The notes: a model not told the origin generated them from the sequence alone. A stretch of 61,322 bases of DNA from Dichomitus squalens LYAD-421 SS1 (GCF_000275845.1 NW_006766911.1:1-61322), one strand, 5' to 3'. Positions 21,107 to 33,900 are shown, counted from the stretch's first letter. A program made the numbers and translations.

Positions 21107-23860
21107 ATGGTGGACATTCCGAGCTCTCCGAAGACAGCCTTCCTTGCGGTCCCTGCGGTCCTATCGAGACCGCACTCACACAACAGTGAACTGGAGTTCG
21201 ACTCCGGTATGAACACATCCGCCGCCTGGACTGTCTCCCTAGTCAACCCCGACGGGAGTCCAAGACTGAGCGTGAATGGCAGCACCAATCCGGCAACACC
21301 TGCGACTGTGGTCGAAGAGGACATAGACCCCGCGGAAAGCGTCGACGGAAACGACGGCGCACTCGAGGAGGAGATCCGCCCAGCCCGCGCCTTGTATGCC
21401 TTCCAAGGCAAGGCAGAGTTCCGAGAGCTCACGCATGTGGAGGCGGGAGACCAGCTCGAGATCGTAAGAGAGGACGTGGGAGAAGGCTGGAGCCTGGCCA
21501 GGCTCGCGAGCACCGCGGCGGAGCGCGACGAGGAAGAGGGAGGTCGGAGCGAGATTGGGTTGATACCACGGTCATACTATATCGTGAGTCTCCTGTCGAT
21601 GTCGCGGCAGTACCGCCTAAGCATCAGATAGTTCACAGCGGATTTCGTCTATTCTGACGGTCTTGAGGTCCCCCCTCACCACACCCGCCAACGGAGCCGC
21701 CGCGAAGCTTCCACAGGCTCGATAACCCCCCGCGGAGGATCTCCCCAGCCGGAAGCGAAGCCGCTCGTACCTCAGAACACAGGAGAATGGTTCCCTAGCT
21801 TCCGTCGCAGTCTGCTGGGCGGCAAGAGCCTGAACAGGTTCTCGAGCTTCGTCACTACGGGAGCGGAGGAATTCGTCCTTCAGGGAAGCTCGACAGACCC
21901 GTCGGCCACCCATCCTCCGCGCGAGCCGACGGAAATCGACGATGACGGGAAGCGAGAGAGTGTGTTGGGCAACCTCGCCGAGGCCGAACGGCACTTCGTC
22001 GAGGCGGGCCCGTCGTGGCGTGCAAAGGTCCCTCCTTTCCGCGTCCTCGTCCACTCCCCGAACAAGCGGACGTCGACGTTGTCCGGCGGGTACACGATGT
22101 ACGCGGTTACCTCCGTCTTCAGCGCGCTCTCCCACTCCCGGCCTGCGTCAGATGCGGACTCAGACGAGAATCCTGAAGCTGCAGAAGAACCCCCCGAGTC
22201 CATACGGATCACGGTCCACAGGCGGTTCTCGCACTTTGTTGCGCTGCACACGGCGTTGACGCGGCTGCTCCCTGGGATCGCGCTCCCGCCGCTCCCGGAG
22301 AAGCAGTACGCGGGGCGGTTCAGCGACGACTTTGTGGAGGCGAGGCGAGGGGACCTGGAGCGGTACATCAACCGTGTGGCGCGCCATCCTGTTGCTCGGT
22401 ACGCGGAGGTGCTCACATTCTTCCTTGGTTGTGAGAGCGATACTGTAAGTGCGGCGATGGCTCGGGCGTCGCGCGTCGCGCTGATGAGTTGTGCTATGCT
22501 TGTCGCAGGAGTGGAAGAAGCAGCTCCCGTACTATCTATCGCTCCCTCCGAAGGGCCCGTCCTTCTTTGCGAACGTGTATCATCCTGCCTTCAACGTCGA
22601 TGCGGACGAGGCATCCGAGACGATCGATAGGTTCGTCAATCACACGCGTGCCGTAGGGAAAGGAGTGCAGGGGCTGCGGAACATCTTCGGGAAGGTGCGC
22701 GAGGCTCGTGTCGGTTAGTTTTATCCTTCCGCTTCCCCCGCCATCGTGTCGTGTTGACGTCTCCTACGTGACGGCAGAGATGTCGAAGGCTGAGCGTTTG
22801 CTATCGTACTCGCTGCTCTCCATGATCACTGCGAAACCTCTCGCGTCGGCGCCTACCACGGGACTTAGTGAGGACGAGGAAGGAGAGCAGAACGCCGCCA
22901 CGCACGGACATGTGAATGAGGACGGTGCCTGGTGCTGGCGAGAGGGCTGTGAGAGTGAGTGGCGAGCCTGCTTGCCAAGGGCGGTCATCGCTGACTTTCG
23001 TTTAGGCTGTCTGAAGCTCACTAAGGCAATGCAGAAAACTTCGGAGACTTTGCAGATTGTGGCGGACCTGTACGACGACCATGTGGGTCCATTCAGCGCG
23101 TCCAATATCTCCCCATGCAGCGTGACTGAGGTTGGTATCTGCAGGCCAGGCGGAGACAGCTTGCCACGCATGAGGCGTTCAAGAATGTTGCCCACCCAAC
23201 CACGCTGTATGCTGTGCGTTGTACTGCTACTTTCACCTTCCTGTGTTTGACATGTGTGGCTTGCGTTTCAGCCTGTCGTAGATACCCATAGATCCACCTT
23301 GGCCCGATACCATGATTCAGTAATGGAAGGACGAGTACGCTACCCCATCACTCACGTCGTTGCGTCCCGCATCTTACTGATTCCCGCTCTAGGAAGATGA
23401 GGAGATGGCAGCTCGTTGCGAGACCGTTCTGAACACCACCATGGCCGAGATGGATACATACCACACCCAGAAGCTAGAAGACTTCCAGGACCTCGCGAAG
23501 GAGCACCTCGACGGCGAGATCGCGCTCTACGAACAAGTGCGTCATAGCCTGTGTTGGGGACGGATCAGGCTGACCGAATTTGATATCGTTCAAAACCACT
23601 AGATCCTAAGTCGACTGCGTGCCGCCCGTAAAGCCTTCGATCAGCCGCAGTACGACGAACTTGAACACGGTCCTCGACAGCCTTCCATTTACGAGCGCGA
23701 ACTCGAGCACCCACGTCTGAATCCTACCCCCTTGTCCCAGCCCTGCCCACATGTTTTCGATTCAGCGCCCATGCGACCCGTCAGTGTTGCTATCCAGGAG
23801 GGCGTTGGCATGATCCTGGGCGCGCCTGGCCGGGCGAGCGTCTTTGGCAAGTTCTGGTAA
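21107..23860 (+). CDS. SH3-PX-BAR sorting nexin (SNX9/18/33-like)
   Basis: This is a membrane-curving adaptor, probably acting at endocytic or endosomal membranes. There are nine exons, 21107-21583, 21632-22444, 22509-22713, 22778-22954, 23006-23082, 23145-23213, 23272-23334, 23393-23536 and 23603-23860, giving 760 aa with consistent phases. An N-terminal disordered region of about 85 residues precedes an SH3 domain (ARALYAFQGKAEFRELTHVE to IGLIPRSYYIF). A linker follows, then a PX domain (FRVLVHSPNKRTSTLSGGYT, HRRFSHFVALHTALTRLLPG, LPPLPEKQYAGRF with the phosphoinositide-binding RRF/Arg pattern), and a helical BAR region (FVNHTRAVGKGVQGLRNIFG, CLKLTKAMQKTSETLQIVAD, ARRRQLATHEAFKNVAHPTT, MDTYHTQKLEDFQDLAKEHL). 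The C-terminal part, rich in Pro, is likely disordered. The domain order is that of the animal SNX9 group. Loss of introns 3-8 would break the BAR coiled coil, which supports the exon choices. Confidence 0.93.
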
Positions 23861-24282
23861 TGCCACGCATGCCATGCGGACGTTTGTTCCCTGCACACGA
23901 TCCTGACGTCTTGATTCCTGTGCTACGGGTTACAGTTTGCCGCCTCACGCGGATGAATTGATTATTTGTATTCATTCTCAATGTCGCAATGTCGCTTTAG
24001 ACCCCCCGAACGTGTTCCGGCTGCTCTTTTGGGCCTATCCAATCTTCTCTTTGTGCCAGTGCTCCTGCTTAGAAGTGGGAAGTGGGCTGTTCAGGTCTTC
24101 TCGCTGGCGTCGTAAAAACCACTCCACACATGAAACAATCCACACCATCATGCAGCTGTGTCTCGTTATCATATTTCCGAGACAGACATGTATCAATTTT
24201 CGCGGGAGGACTGTTGGCTTCCCTGAAGTATAAATGTTTCAGATTCAAGAGCACCTCGAAAGCTACCCCTACTCCTCGCAGT
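23861..24282. other. Spacer between sorting nexin and DUF6533 gene
   Basis: No gene is seen. It holds the 3-prime end of one gene and the promoter of the next. Confidence 0.5.
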
Positions 24283-25859
24283 ATGGCATCCCTCGTATCA
24301 TCCCCAGGACTTGTGCCCCACCTCCAACAGTACGTGGTAACCTTTTCTCGGCGCGCCTATGTATCACTCACCCCCACGATCATTCTTAGGGAGCTCATCG
24401 CGAATTATATCCATGTTTCAGCAACTTGTAAGTCAGATTGGCAAGCCCGCACTGCACCGCTGACGCGAAATGATGCCCGAAATCGTGTAGCGCTTTTGTT
24501 GTATGACTCTTTGCTCATGTGCCATAGGGAAGTTCGGCACATGTGGTCTCGTGGTCGTATCGGTACCACCATAATCTACACGGGTGCCCGCTATAGCTCC
24601 CTAGTCAATCGACTTGTCGTTGTTCTAGTCTTATCAAGATGGAAAGGACAAAGTTGGGAGGTATGAGTTCTGAATTCGGCTGTGCTATGGCGTTGCGCTT
24701 AACTTTCTTGATGGACGTACGTCGAGTTGGAGCTGAGATGAAGCGACGTTTAGGCCGCTCAACAATGTTTATCAAATAGCTGTTCTGCTCTGTTGTGGAT
24801 CGAAGGTATCTCCGAGGCGTTGACGTTCCTATCCATCGCTAGCGAGTCCTTCGTGTCGCATCGCTATAGTTCAAGTCACTGAAAGTATACCAGCCTTTTC
24901 GGCCTTACGCGCGTATGCGCTGAGCGGGAAACGTTCATGGGTGCTCGTAGTCATGATTCTTTTGGGTTCGGTAGCACCTGCTACGGAAGCGGTGCGCACG
25001 CACCAAATGAAACAAACACAAGGACATCGCTGACTCCTACTGCGGTTATAGTACCTCACGTTGAAAGCTTTTCCGATATCCGACTCATGTCTAGCTGGAT
25101 GTGACAGTAGCGTCGGCGTGTCCTTGAGCCTGTATCGTATGTGAGTGCACCAACACTGAAACGAGCGGTCCTAATCTTACACCTCGTTCTATCAACCTGC
25201 AGCAGTATGTCCTTAGCTCCCTCCTGATCGCCAATTTGCTCACTCTGAAAGTAGTGGCCTTGGGCGCAAGGGGAACATCCATAGCTGTCGATCTGCTCGC
25301 CGTCATAATCATGTTGAAGGAGACGTACTGGGTTAGCGCTTCACGAGCGTCCCATCGTTCACGCTTGAACACAATTCTCTTTCGAGACGGTGAGCCTTCC
25401 CGTTACACAGGAAGGGGATGCGCGTGCTGATTTATCTCGCATAGGTTTACTATACTTCTTGTACGTCGGCATCCCGCAGAACATTCTCAACCTAACTACA
25501 CGCCTATCAATAGATCAATTCTGCTGTTCAATCTACTTGACGTCATATTTTTGGAACTTGCGGTACGCCTACAGTCACGGTCATTGCACGACACTCAACT
25601 CAATGATTGTTGTCTGTAGGTCAATGGAGCGCTCGCCGACTTTGTCACGGTGTGCGTGAGCTTTAATCCGTATTCCATTACCCCTTCGCTGATAGCTTAT
25701 TGCGGGTAAAGACTCAGTGTCATCTTTGCCTCTCGATTTCTACTCGATTTGTGCGAGGTTGCCGAAGGCCATCTGGATGGGCATACGAGGCAACTTTCGA
25801 CATTGGCTTTGAGCACACAACCGACGAGCAGCTCGGTGGTCTGGAGCATCAGGAGGTAG
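24283..25859 (+). CDS. Second DUF6533 family membrane protein, possibly decaying
   Basis: The first exons are clear: 24283-24329, 24390-24427 and one from 24491 onward. They join to HVSATSLLLYDSLLMC then REVRHMWSRGRIGTTIIYT and ARYSSLVNRL, the DUF6533 signature region. Further exons carry FSALRAYALSGKRSWVLV, LLAVIIMLKETYW, ILFRDGLLYFLYV, and at the end SRFLLDLCEVAEGHLDGHTR, stopping at 25857-25859. The order of these blocks is exactly that of the DUF6533 gene at 7.3-8.9 kb. I could not find phase-compatible splice sites for the piece between about 25060 and 25210, and the stretch after 24660 contains stops. The gene may be partly degraded, or my exon choice there may be wrong. Function is unknown; about seven TM segments are expected if intact. 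Confidence 0.7.
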
Positions 25860-26085
25860 CTAATGGCGATCAACAACGATAATACGTCGCTTGTACAGTG
25901 ACGCTACGCCTCTTGGCATTCCTGTTATCTCCAGTCGACAGTTACTACTCAGATCTAGAAAGTAGAGTGCAGTTCTGACTCTATCTATTCCCGAGTCCGT
26001 TGATTCTCGCTAAGAATATAGGACGATAGGCTTGAGGATCTGCGAGAAGGCATAGGTTAGCCCAACGGAGGAAGGAGCCAAGAGC
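25860..26085. other. Short spacer between DUF6533 gene and inverted copy
   Basis: Nothing is recognised. Confidence 0.4.
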
Positions 26086-27230
26086 GCCCTATCTCACATA
26101 CCCCTTTCTCACATCAAGCCTGGATGTGTATGAGGGAGGAGGGTCATCTGCTGGAGCGGTCATACTGGATCCAGAGCGTGAGAGGCGAACGGAGAAGGAT
26201 CTCCCGCATCGAGCTAGCGAACCGAGTACAGTAGCATCGTAGCCTTGCTCCGGCTCGGCTCGGCAGGCGGAGCAGCGGCTGGTGAGCTCCGAAGGGGCAT
26301 TGGCGTACCATTCGAGTTGTTCCGACCCAAGGAGCCCGAGTACAAGTGGCAAGATTAGGGGTGTTAGATACAATGGTAGGATCTCCAAACGTGGTCGTCG
26401 CGGCATTGGCTATCTCAGGTGTGATGCTAAGGACTGGTGGACCCTCTTCAACTGAGAACGGCGGTACTTCGGGATCATTCGAGGCTAAAGAGACTCTTCG
26501 ATTCATTACTTCACTCCACCGAAATGGAACACTTACTTTTTCGAAGCCTCGTGCTGTTTTTCACACGCCGGATCCAGTACCAGACACCGAACGCGATGCC
26601 GAGGAGGATGACGCCGCCCAGAACAGTATCAAGGATGATGATGATACCCTCGGTCAATGACTGGTCACGAGAAGCCTTCAAGTGATCACTCCCTACGTCT
26701 TCCGATGCCGTGGAGTTTCAGTTTGTTCCGCACGGCCAGAGGTAGTCGATAATGTGGGGCTGCTCGGATGAAGTCTGATTGACGAAGATCGTCAGGTTGT
26801 GGGGACCAGGGCCGGAGAGGGGTTCAGAACTGAACAACTGCTGGTTCGCGATGCATTGTGTCGTGGCCCCAAGATGCACAGCAACGGGCAACGATCCGTC
26901 AATCGAGTAGGAAGCCAAAGGAGGGGAAGGCCCTGGGGGCACGAGGCCAAAGACAACAATGCTAGAGGCTGTCGTGCATTCATCTCATCAGCGACGCGTC
27001 ACAAGATCAGAAGAATGCACGAACCGTTCAACATGAGCGAGAACGAGGCACCGGTTGTGTTCGTGAAGTGGAGAGTATCTGTGAGCCCGTTGGGATCACT
27101 GGTGGTAATCCTCCATCCGTCGGTATACTGCAAGGACCCATCATTCTCCATGAGATTTTGACAGCCGTTCTTCACTTTTCTCTTAGTTGGAGTGCTACAG
27201 GTAGGAGGCAATCCAGGTGCGTCCTAATCG
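26086..27230 (-). pseudogene. Inverted, damaged copy of the beta-sandwich membrane protein gene
   Basis: This is a close copy, on the opposite strand, of the gene at 17.2-18.9 kb. Matching parts include GSLQYTDGWRITTSD, HFTNTTGASFSLMLN, the phase-1 intron between the two ectodomain exons (nearly base-for-base the same), SSIVVFGLVPPGPSPPLASY, HNLTIFVNQTSSEQPHIIDY and LWPCG. Just after LWPCGTN there is an in-frame TGA where the other copy has AGC. Beyond it the frame stays open through a recognisable TM helix (VILLGIAFGVWYWIRR). A tail with PADDPPPSYTSRLDV, which is in another frame, reaches a stop at about 26089. The N-terminal exons of the other copy are missing or diverged. The early stop before the TM would release a soluble ectodomain if translated. 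I think it is a young pseudogene, though a secreted variant cannot be excluded. Confidence 0.8.
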
Positions 27231-28199
27231 TCATTGATCAGTCTCACCAGGCATTGTGTCAAGTGATTTGCACTCAAGTCACCTGTACTGCTGCATTAGG
27301 CTTCGTCTGACTCTTGAAAACAGGTTCTCCTTTCTGTTTCTCCTCCTCCTGGTTGTATCGAGGACCTAGACGTACGATAGGTTGTGTTGGGAGTTGTGCC
27401 GAAGGTGACATGCTTAGCCGCAAGTTTCCGGGCCAGCGAGTTCACTATGGAAGCATTTTGAATGCGAGAAAGACAGATCTCACCTCGAGACCCAATACTT
27501 CAATCTGGGTTGTATTTCTCATATATTGAGAGGTACGGGTATTTCACAGGACGCTGCGATAGTGTTGTCTTGAAATGAGCCCAAGGTTATGGGTGACCTG
27601 CTAGACACTAGATGACGACTCACCTTAAGGATTGTAAGCCAGCTTGCAAATCCGTCCTTTTGGAGCTCACTAGAGGCTGAGGCGCTATCGGGGGAACAAT
27701 CTATGTCCTTACACCAACGTCCGGCTAGACTCAGTCCAGTAAATAGCACTCATGCTTGTTGTAACTAGGTGACAGATCTGTTCGTTCGAAGGCGGCACAA
27801 CACAGGTACAGCCCGAAGCAAGATATTTTGGTCGAGCCTCATAATCTAGCATCTGTGCGCCCTACTCCGTACAAGCTCTTCACCTTGACTTACTATGATG
27901 CCAATACTTCCTGCCTGACATTCTGTTGGTCCAGAGCCTGTAGAACAGAACAGACAATGTTCCATAGCTACTCGTGAACTGCTGCGAAGCTCGTTGATCA
28001 TCCCCGATTCAGATTGCTATCTGCATCTATCAAACAGTTTGTAGAACCCTGATCGAGCGAAAACCTCGATAGAACCCAGTCGACAGCAAGGATTACAGGC
28101 TTCAACATAAATAACCGATATGCTCATACCTCGTGTTGGACGAGACCTCTCATACGAAGAGCACCTCAGAGATGCGTCTCGTTTTGCACGAATACAGGC
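27231..28199. other. Intergenic stretch of about 1 kb
   Basis: A minus-strand frame at 27519-27749 has no recognised motif and could be remains of the 5-prime part of the inverted copy. Nothing else is visible. Confidence 0.35.
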
Positions 28200-29574
28200 C
28201 TATAACGGGAGGATGTTGGGAATGGGGCCGACAGGCACGATGCCGTAGGGATTGAGATGGCCGATAGAATAGTAGCCGCCTTTGATGTGATCGAAGTTAC
28301 ATGTCTCCGAGAACGCGGGGTTGTTCCAGTAGAGTTTGCGAAGCCAGCTTCAGATGGTTGTGCGTCAGTAAAAGATAGTGCATGATGAGGAGCACTATTG
28401 AGCCGTGAACTCACAGGTGGATCGCAGGGTAACCATCACGGATCGTGCGAAGGTTACACTTGAAGTGCGCGTAGTAAGCGACGTCAAACCGTATCTGAAG
28501 TTTATTCTCGTCAGCGGACTCCCGTGTGGAGGCAATGGAGGGATACTTACAATCGTGACGAACAGCCGGACGTCCGCTTCCGTCAGCTGGTCGCCGACCA
28601 GGTAGTCCTTTGCTGCGAGGATCTTCTCAAGCCGGTCAAGTGACTCAAAAAGCGGAAGCACTGCGTCTTCGTAGGCCTTCTGGGTCGAAGCGAAACCAGC
28701 CCTGTAAACTCCGTCTATGCATGCCTCCGTTAGTCTCACGGTGTTGGCGTACTCAGGTTTTACGCCTGCTTACTGTTTACGGTGTTGTACACCCAGTCGT
28801 TGATCTCGTCAATCTCCTGGCGGAGATGCTCTGGATAGAGGTCCAGTTCGGCCTTATCGGCAGGCAGAACATCATTGAAGGCGGTGTTCAGAAAGCGAAT
28901 AATCTCCGAGCTTTCGTTGTTGACGATGGTTTCCGTCTTCTTATCCCAGAGTACGGGGACGGTGAATCTAGATTGATTATGGATATGGGGACAGTCAATC
29001 TCGAGCAGGGTGGTATGCACCTTCCGCTGTAGTTGGGGTCCGCCCTATAGTATATATCCTTGATATGCGAGGCCCCGTACAGCGGATCGTTGTCGGCGCC
29101 CGGGAAAGGGTCCGCCTTTGCGAACGGCCAACTCTCTGGGCCGAAATGAGGCGACACGACGGTCACACCTGCTCAGAAAAGGTTAGCGACCCCGCTGGGT
29201 TATTACACTCATAGTACCGGCGCACCTATAAATTCTTCCAGGCCTTTGAGCTTCCGAACTATCAGTGTGCGCGTAGCCCATGCTGCGGTATGCGGCGTCA
29301 GCCTCCGGCAGGTGGACTTGGACCGATGACAGAAATCTGAGCGACCCACGGCAGCTGTAAGCGACATAGAGATGGTAGCGACCTTATAATGTGTACCAAG
29401 TTAGATTTGAGCTGATTCCAATGCAGGAGAATCAGGACTAGGACCTTTCTCAGGCTCGAATTTTCCGCCCTTCTCGATGGAGCTCCTGAACACCGACGGC
29501 TTGCGATCGAAGGTTCCGTCTGCCTTGCGCGAGCTAGCGATGAGATCGATTGGTTTCGTCTGTTGAGAGCTCAT
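28200..29574 (-). CDS. Glutathionyl-hydroquinone reductase (ECM4/GTO-like glutathione transferase)
   Basis: This enzyme reduces glutathionyl-hydroquinones, such as those from quinone or lignin-derived aromatics, using glutathione through a catalytic cysteine. There are eight exons, 29445-29574, 29350-29382, 29226-29282, 29021-29168, 28774-28967, 28551-28714, 28415-28494 and 28200-28347, giving 317 aa with consistent phases. The catalytic motif CPWA is created by splicing inside [20 protein letters not shown]. Family blocks follow in order: [110 protein letters not shown], and at the end [20 protein letters not shown]. The length is normal. The Met at 29574 is preferred over one 12 codons upstream because the N-terminus ([12 protein letters not shown]) fits relatives. 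It is soluble and likely cytosolic. White- and brown-rot fungi carry several such genes. Confidence 0.95.
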
Positions 29575-30414
29575 GTTGCTTCTTCGGATGAGATCAATCA
29601 AGGAAAGCAATGGACTGTTGCCCGATCTCGTACGCCCAGAGAGGGATGATATAGCTTTCGAGGTCTACTAAGCACGTAAGCACGTTTACGAAGGAACAGT
29701 AATCATGCCCAATAGCGCCACATACAGCGATCCCTTGCGATCCTTCGATAACACAAACGCAAACCTTCCAGTCAGCAATCCATTGCTCCTTGGCGTCCGG
29801 AATCGAGACAAGCGAACATGGTCAGTATGTGATGCCAATTGTGCGTGCCATAAATCAGCGACTCAACAAGTTCAAGCTTCAGTGTCACCATGTGACTGGA
29901 TGCCATGGGAGGCAGTCTAACAGTATGTTGACAATCCCCCTATGCCTGTGCTCATGCAGCATTGCTGTTACCTAGAAAAACAGTCATTGGAGAACGATTG
30001 CACGGCAGGAGTCGGGTGCATGAAGTAAGGAGTCAGCACCGTGCTGTTAGCCGTGACTTTCCCCGATAGCATCGCAAGAATTCCTCACCAAAATTGACCA
30101 CAAGAGTCTTTCATATACTCCTGCAACGAACTTCTGCTCGACTTCGGGTGTTGTAAGCTATACAAACCTAAATTTGCAAGTGACATCAAGTACGGGCACG
30201 AAGATGTGCCGAAGCCAAGTTGTTCCAAGATAGGCGTCTATACCTTCACACGTGGCAATCGACGGGAGTGCACCTGTAGCGCCCGGCGTTCGTTCGCTCC
30301 CGCTCCATCCCGCCGTACCTACTCCCATCATCCTCTCGTATATCATCCATCTGATCCAGTTCCTCTTGCTTACTTACTTCCACTCCTTGCTTGCTCATTC
30401 AAATCACCTGCACC
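29575..30414. other. Spacer upstream of the hydroquinone reductase
   Basis: No gene is recognised. It contains the reductase promoter, with only a weak TATA-like sequence near 29650. Confidence 0.4.
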
Positions 30415-30935
30415 ATGTGTCCACTGACTGTCATTACTCATGGATTCGACTTCTCGGTAATCCCTGGTACTCGAGCGTCTCGTACGTATCATATATATAT
30501 ACCCTACCACACTACTACTGTTTGTTATTTAGCGTACTCTAGGCAGAATCAAGAGTCTTTGAACCTGTCTTGACCCACCGCTCTCGTGTCGCGTGTCTCT
30601 TTCCTAATCCGGAATCGCCCACGCGACAGCACCCTGACAACTTCCAAGGCGACGGCTACGTCGTCGATCGCTATGTGTGCTTTGCAGCCAGCTTTCCCTC
30701 GAAGACTTTTCAAGTCACCGTTTTAAGCTCGACAAATTACAGCTCTCAAGTATGCCAATTCTTCTGGGACAAACATTCGCGCACTTGCAACTCACCGCCT
30801 TTTCTCATGATTTGCCACAATTTACCATCATCCCCGAAGCTTGCCACAAATCGACCCATGTCACCAGTCTTTTTTCAATTGGAACTTGGCGAACGTTACC
30901 ACAGCATACCAGGCATCAGGCCAGCCAATCGGTAG
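30415..30935 (+). CDS. Small hypothetical protein, two exons (tentative)
   Basis: An ATG at 30415 gives MCPLTVITHGFDFS, followed by a GT donor (30457) and an AG acceptor that joins in phase to a 131-codon open exon at 30543. Together they make a 144-aa reading frame with no signal peptide or TM helix. I do not recognise a family. A segment DGYVVDRYVCFAASFPSKTF loosely recalls fungal proteins of the DUF7918 type, but this is too weak to use. The intron carries an ATATATATA run that could equally be a TATA box for something else. A CT-rich leader precedes the ATG, as is common before fungal starts. Confidence 0.3.
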
Positions 30936-33900
30936 CTTCTACCGCGGCAAGATGAGTTGAACGGCGGCGAAACAGAGCAAGGTCCAACATTGACGACAGA
31001 AACAGATCATTCTCGTCATCCGTCAGAATGGAGTAAAGGACGGTATGTGGCTGAAAATTGTGAGTCTTGGTTATGTCCGGTAATTACGGCAAAACCGGGG
31101 TATAAGGTGGTAAGGTTGGGCATCTGCGGTAACACGAGGTAAGCGCCATCCAGAAAGCTCAGGTCGTCGCCACTCATCCCTAGTCCGATGCCCTCCTATC
31201 AGAAGTCGCTGAATGTTTCTCCATTGATCGTATATTTTGCACCGGGTGTGTCTACTAAGATCGTCGCTGTATCAAAAGCTGACCTTGCTGGTCCTAAGTG
31301 CTCTCGCCAGCAATGTGCGGGCTGCTCTTACAAAGGCTCATGGCAACTAATAACACTTGGATATCGGATTGATAGCACGCCAGTCAATCATCGCTCTTCA
31401 GCCCTCGAGACTGTTGCGCACATGGTCAGTCTTTATCTATATCAAGCAAGGTGGGTTATGTCTCATGGCACGCATCCGGTGAATCCTCTCAACGAGCAAT
31501 GCGATTATGATGGTTGCATTACGTGTGCTAACTAATACCGTGAATGTTCAGCGGGCCCCCAGGCACTTGTGCGAGAACTATTCGCTCAGTGTCTCCATTT
31601 CACCTCTCGGAGCGTGCAATATAACAGTTCAAGTGTCAGAGTCATCATTGTCATGCCGGCACGCGCAATTGACATCCATCGACACGCCTCAACTGTTTCT
31701 CTGACAGAACACTGTTGCCCTGTGATCCGGTACGAAAGCGTCCGTACTTCTACAGTTCAGTAATAGCTGATCTTGCAAGTACTCCGCCAAATTTCGACTC
31801 CTTCGCACCCGCCTTGTCATCTCAGTTCGGCGATGTGCTCCAATAACGAAGCTCGTTTCAACGAATCGTCGCAATCACGCGCGTATTCCGTCCTCGTGCT
31901 TAGGTACGCGACAACTATTCCCGTTACGCAGATGGTTCGCGGGAGATGGCCGTCGTATACCTCGCGAAGCTTCGGGCAAGTTGTGATACTTCGGATCCTG
32001 AATCAAGGCTGCAGATTTTGCCCCAACCCTTGCTGTTCGGGCACTTGGGGTCTCCGCGACTCGGATCCGGGCCGGACATCCCCCAGCTCAACACGTTTCG
32101 TTCCAATCAAGTTTATTGCATTTCTGTCACAGACTCTGCACTTTTCTGTGAGTATGACTTGCCAAGGATCTCCGAAGCCCCGGGCTGTGAATCTGACCTC
32201 TCGGCGATTGCATACCTTCCGAAATTCGCACCAGTGGCGTGGGGTTAACTTTGTGGTCGCATAGTGCGCCTCGCTCCTCGCTCATCGACAGCAGGCATAG
32301 TGCTGCCGCTCAGGACGGCGGACTCAATGGAGAACTTCCGAAACCTCATCTACTGCTGCTTCCGAGGTGATTGCCTTTGCATCTTCTCTAGTGGATATTT
32401 CTGGCCTCTGAGCGAGCGCAGTACCCTGCTAATGATGGTTAAATTGCGAAGCTTGGTGCGCTCCTCATTTTGCTTTTGCAGTTGGGCTGAAGTTCAACAA
32501 ATGCAGTCTTGTTTGCCTTGCGTCTAGCGTATGGTGCCAGCGTACTCACTGTATCGTAGTCCCACCGACCTCGAGTATACCGATAGCCCCCGAAGTGAAT
32601 CTGGATCTCGCGCAAGACTCCGGTCTACGGCGTGCTTCCCGTGGGTCAGCGTCTTCGCACGATAATGTCATCCATCGATGGTTCGGTCCGATCTCACATC
32701 CTTTGCAGTTCGTCCTTTGAAGCAACAATGTGGTGGTCTAAGGGCAGCGCTCTGCCACATTACTTACCGACTGTCGCAATACAAGCTCCGATCGATGTTG
32801 CTAGGGGGCATCTATGCTGTAGACTCCAGATAATACTGGGTCTGCTGATAGAAGTACGCTTTAAGACCCGGCCCCGTGCGCGCCGCACAGGCATACACCG
32901 CTCGGCAGGAAAAGCGTGTTACGTCAATGCGCAGGACCCGCCAGCATTGAATGGCCACCACTCACATGCTGGTATCCCACTGCTAGCGCCACCGAGGTAT
33001 TTGTGCGCCTCCGACATTGCACGACAGGCCTTCTCAACCCGACTCCCTCCCTATGGGCCCTACAAGCCATACCCTCTCGGTCATGCTCGCTAGTTGGTGA
33101 AAACTGGCACCCTGTACCGGCTCGCGGGTCCGCTGCACCGTGCATTTGTAGATGGCAAGGGGCCTTCCCGTCGCGAACCCAGGGGGGACCACGACCGGCT
33201 CGTCGCAGTTGGACACGCTTCTACAGCTAGGGCTTCTTCCTATCTTCGGCGTCGTTGTGGCGTTCTCGTGGAATGCCAGGATGCCCGCGGCTTGAACGAT
33301 CCGGGCTGCTAGTCTGAGGACCCGCCAGCGTCCACTCATCAACAGCGCCCCTACGCCGTTGACGGTTCTTTCGCTACGCCGTTAGCGTCTGTACTCGAGA
33401 GCGTGCAAGCCAACTTTTGTCGTGGGCTCACTATCACGAGTCCGCTTGCACTTGTGCCTCTTGCCTCGTGCTCCAATTCTGAACTCTAAACCCTCCTACG
33501 CCGCCGAATTCCTGGTCTGTTTCCCCTGGGCTCCACCCTTCCCTTCTATTATATTTCTGTTGCTCTGGCAATATTAGCTCCTTCTGAAACCGACAGGTCC
33601 GACGACGTCTTCGGCAGCCTCGTCATCGTACTGAGACTCCACGCGAACGCGTCTATGATGAGATTCCAGCTTGCTATGTCCGTCGATCCATGCGAACAAC
33701 GAAATGGAGTTGTGCTTCGGCTCCGTGCTGGTTCTACCTGCGTTTCGCAAAGCTCTGTGCCTGTCGTGTGCCATGTTCAATATAGTCTATATTTTGCGGT
33801 TGTATTGAAGGGCGCACTCTAGTTAGTACATACTGCGGCGGAGACTACGGTGTGAGATGCTCCTATTGACTGACTTGAATGCAAGGTCAATATAGCGCCT

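Noticed and set aside
31188..31535. Cys-containing frame as a zinc-finger protein
   Set aside because: The cysteines (CSRQQCAGC, CDYDGCITC) do not form a recognised spacing and there are no matching splice sites or neighbours.
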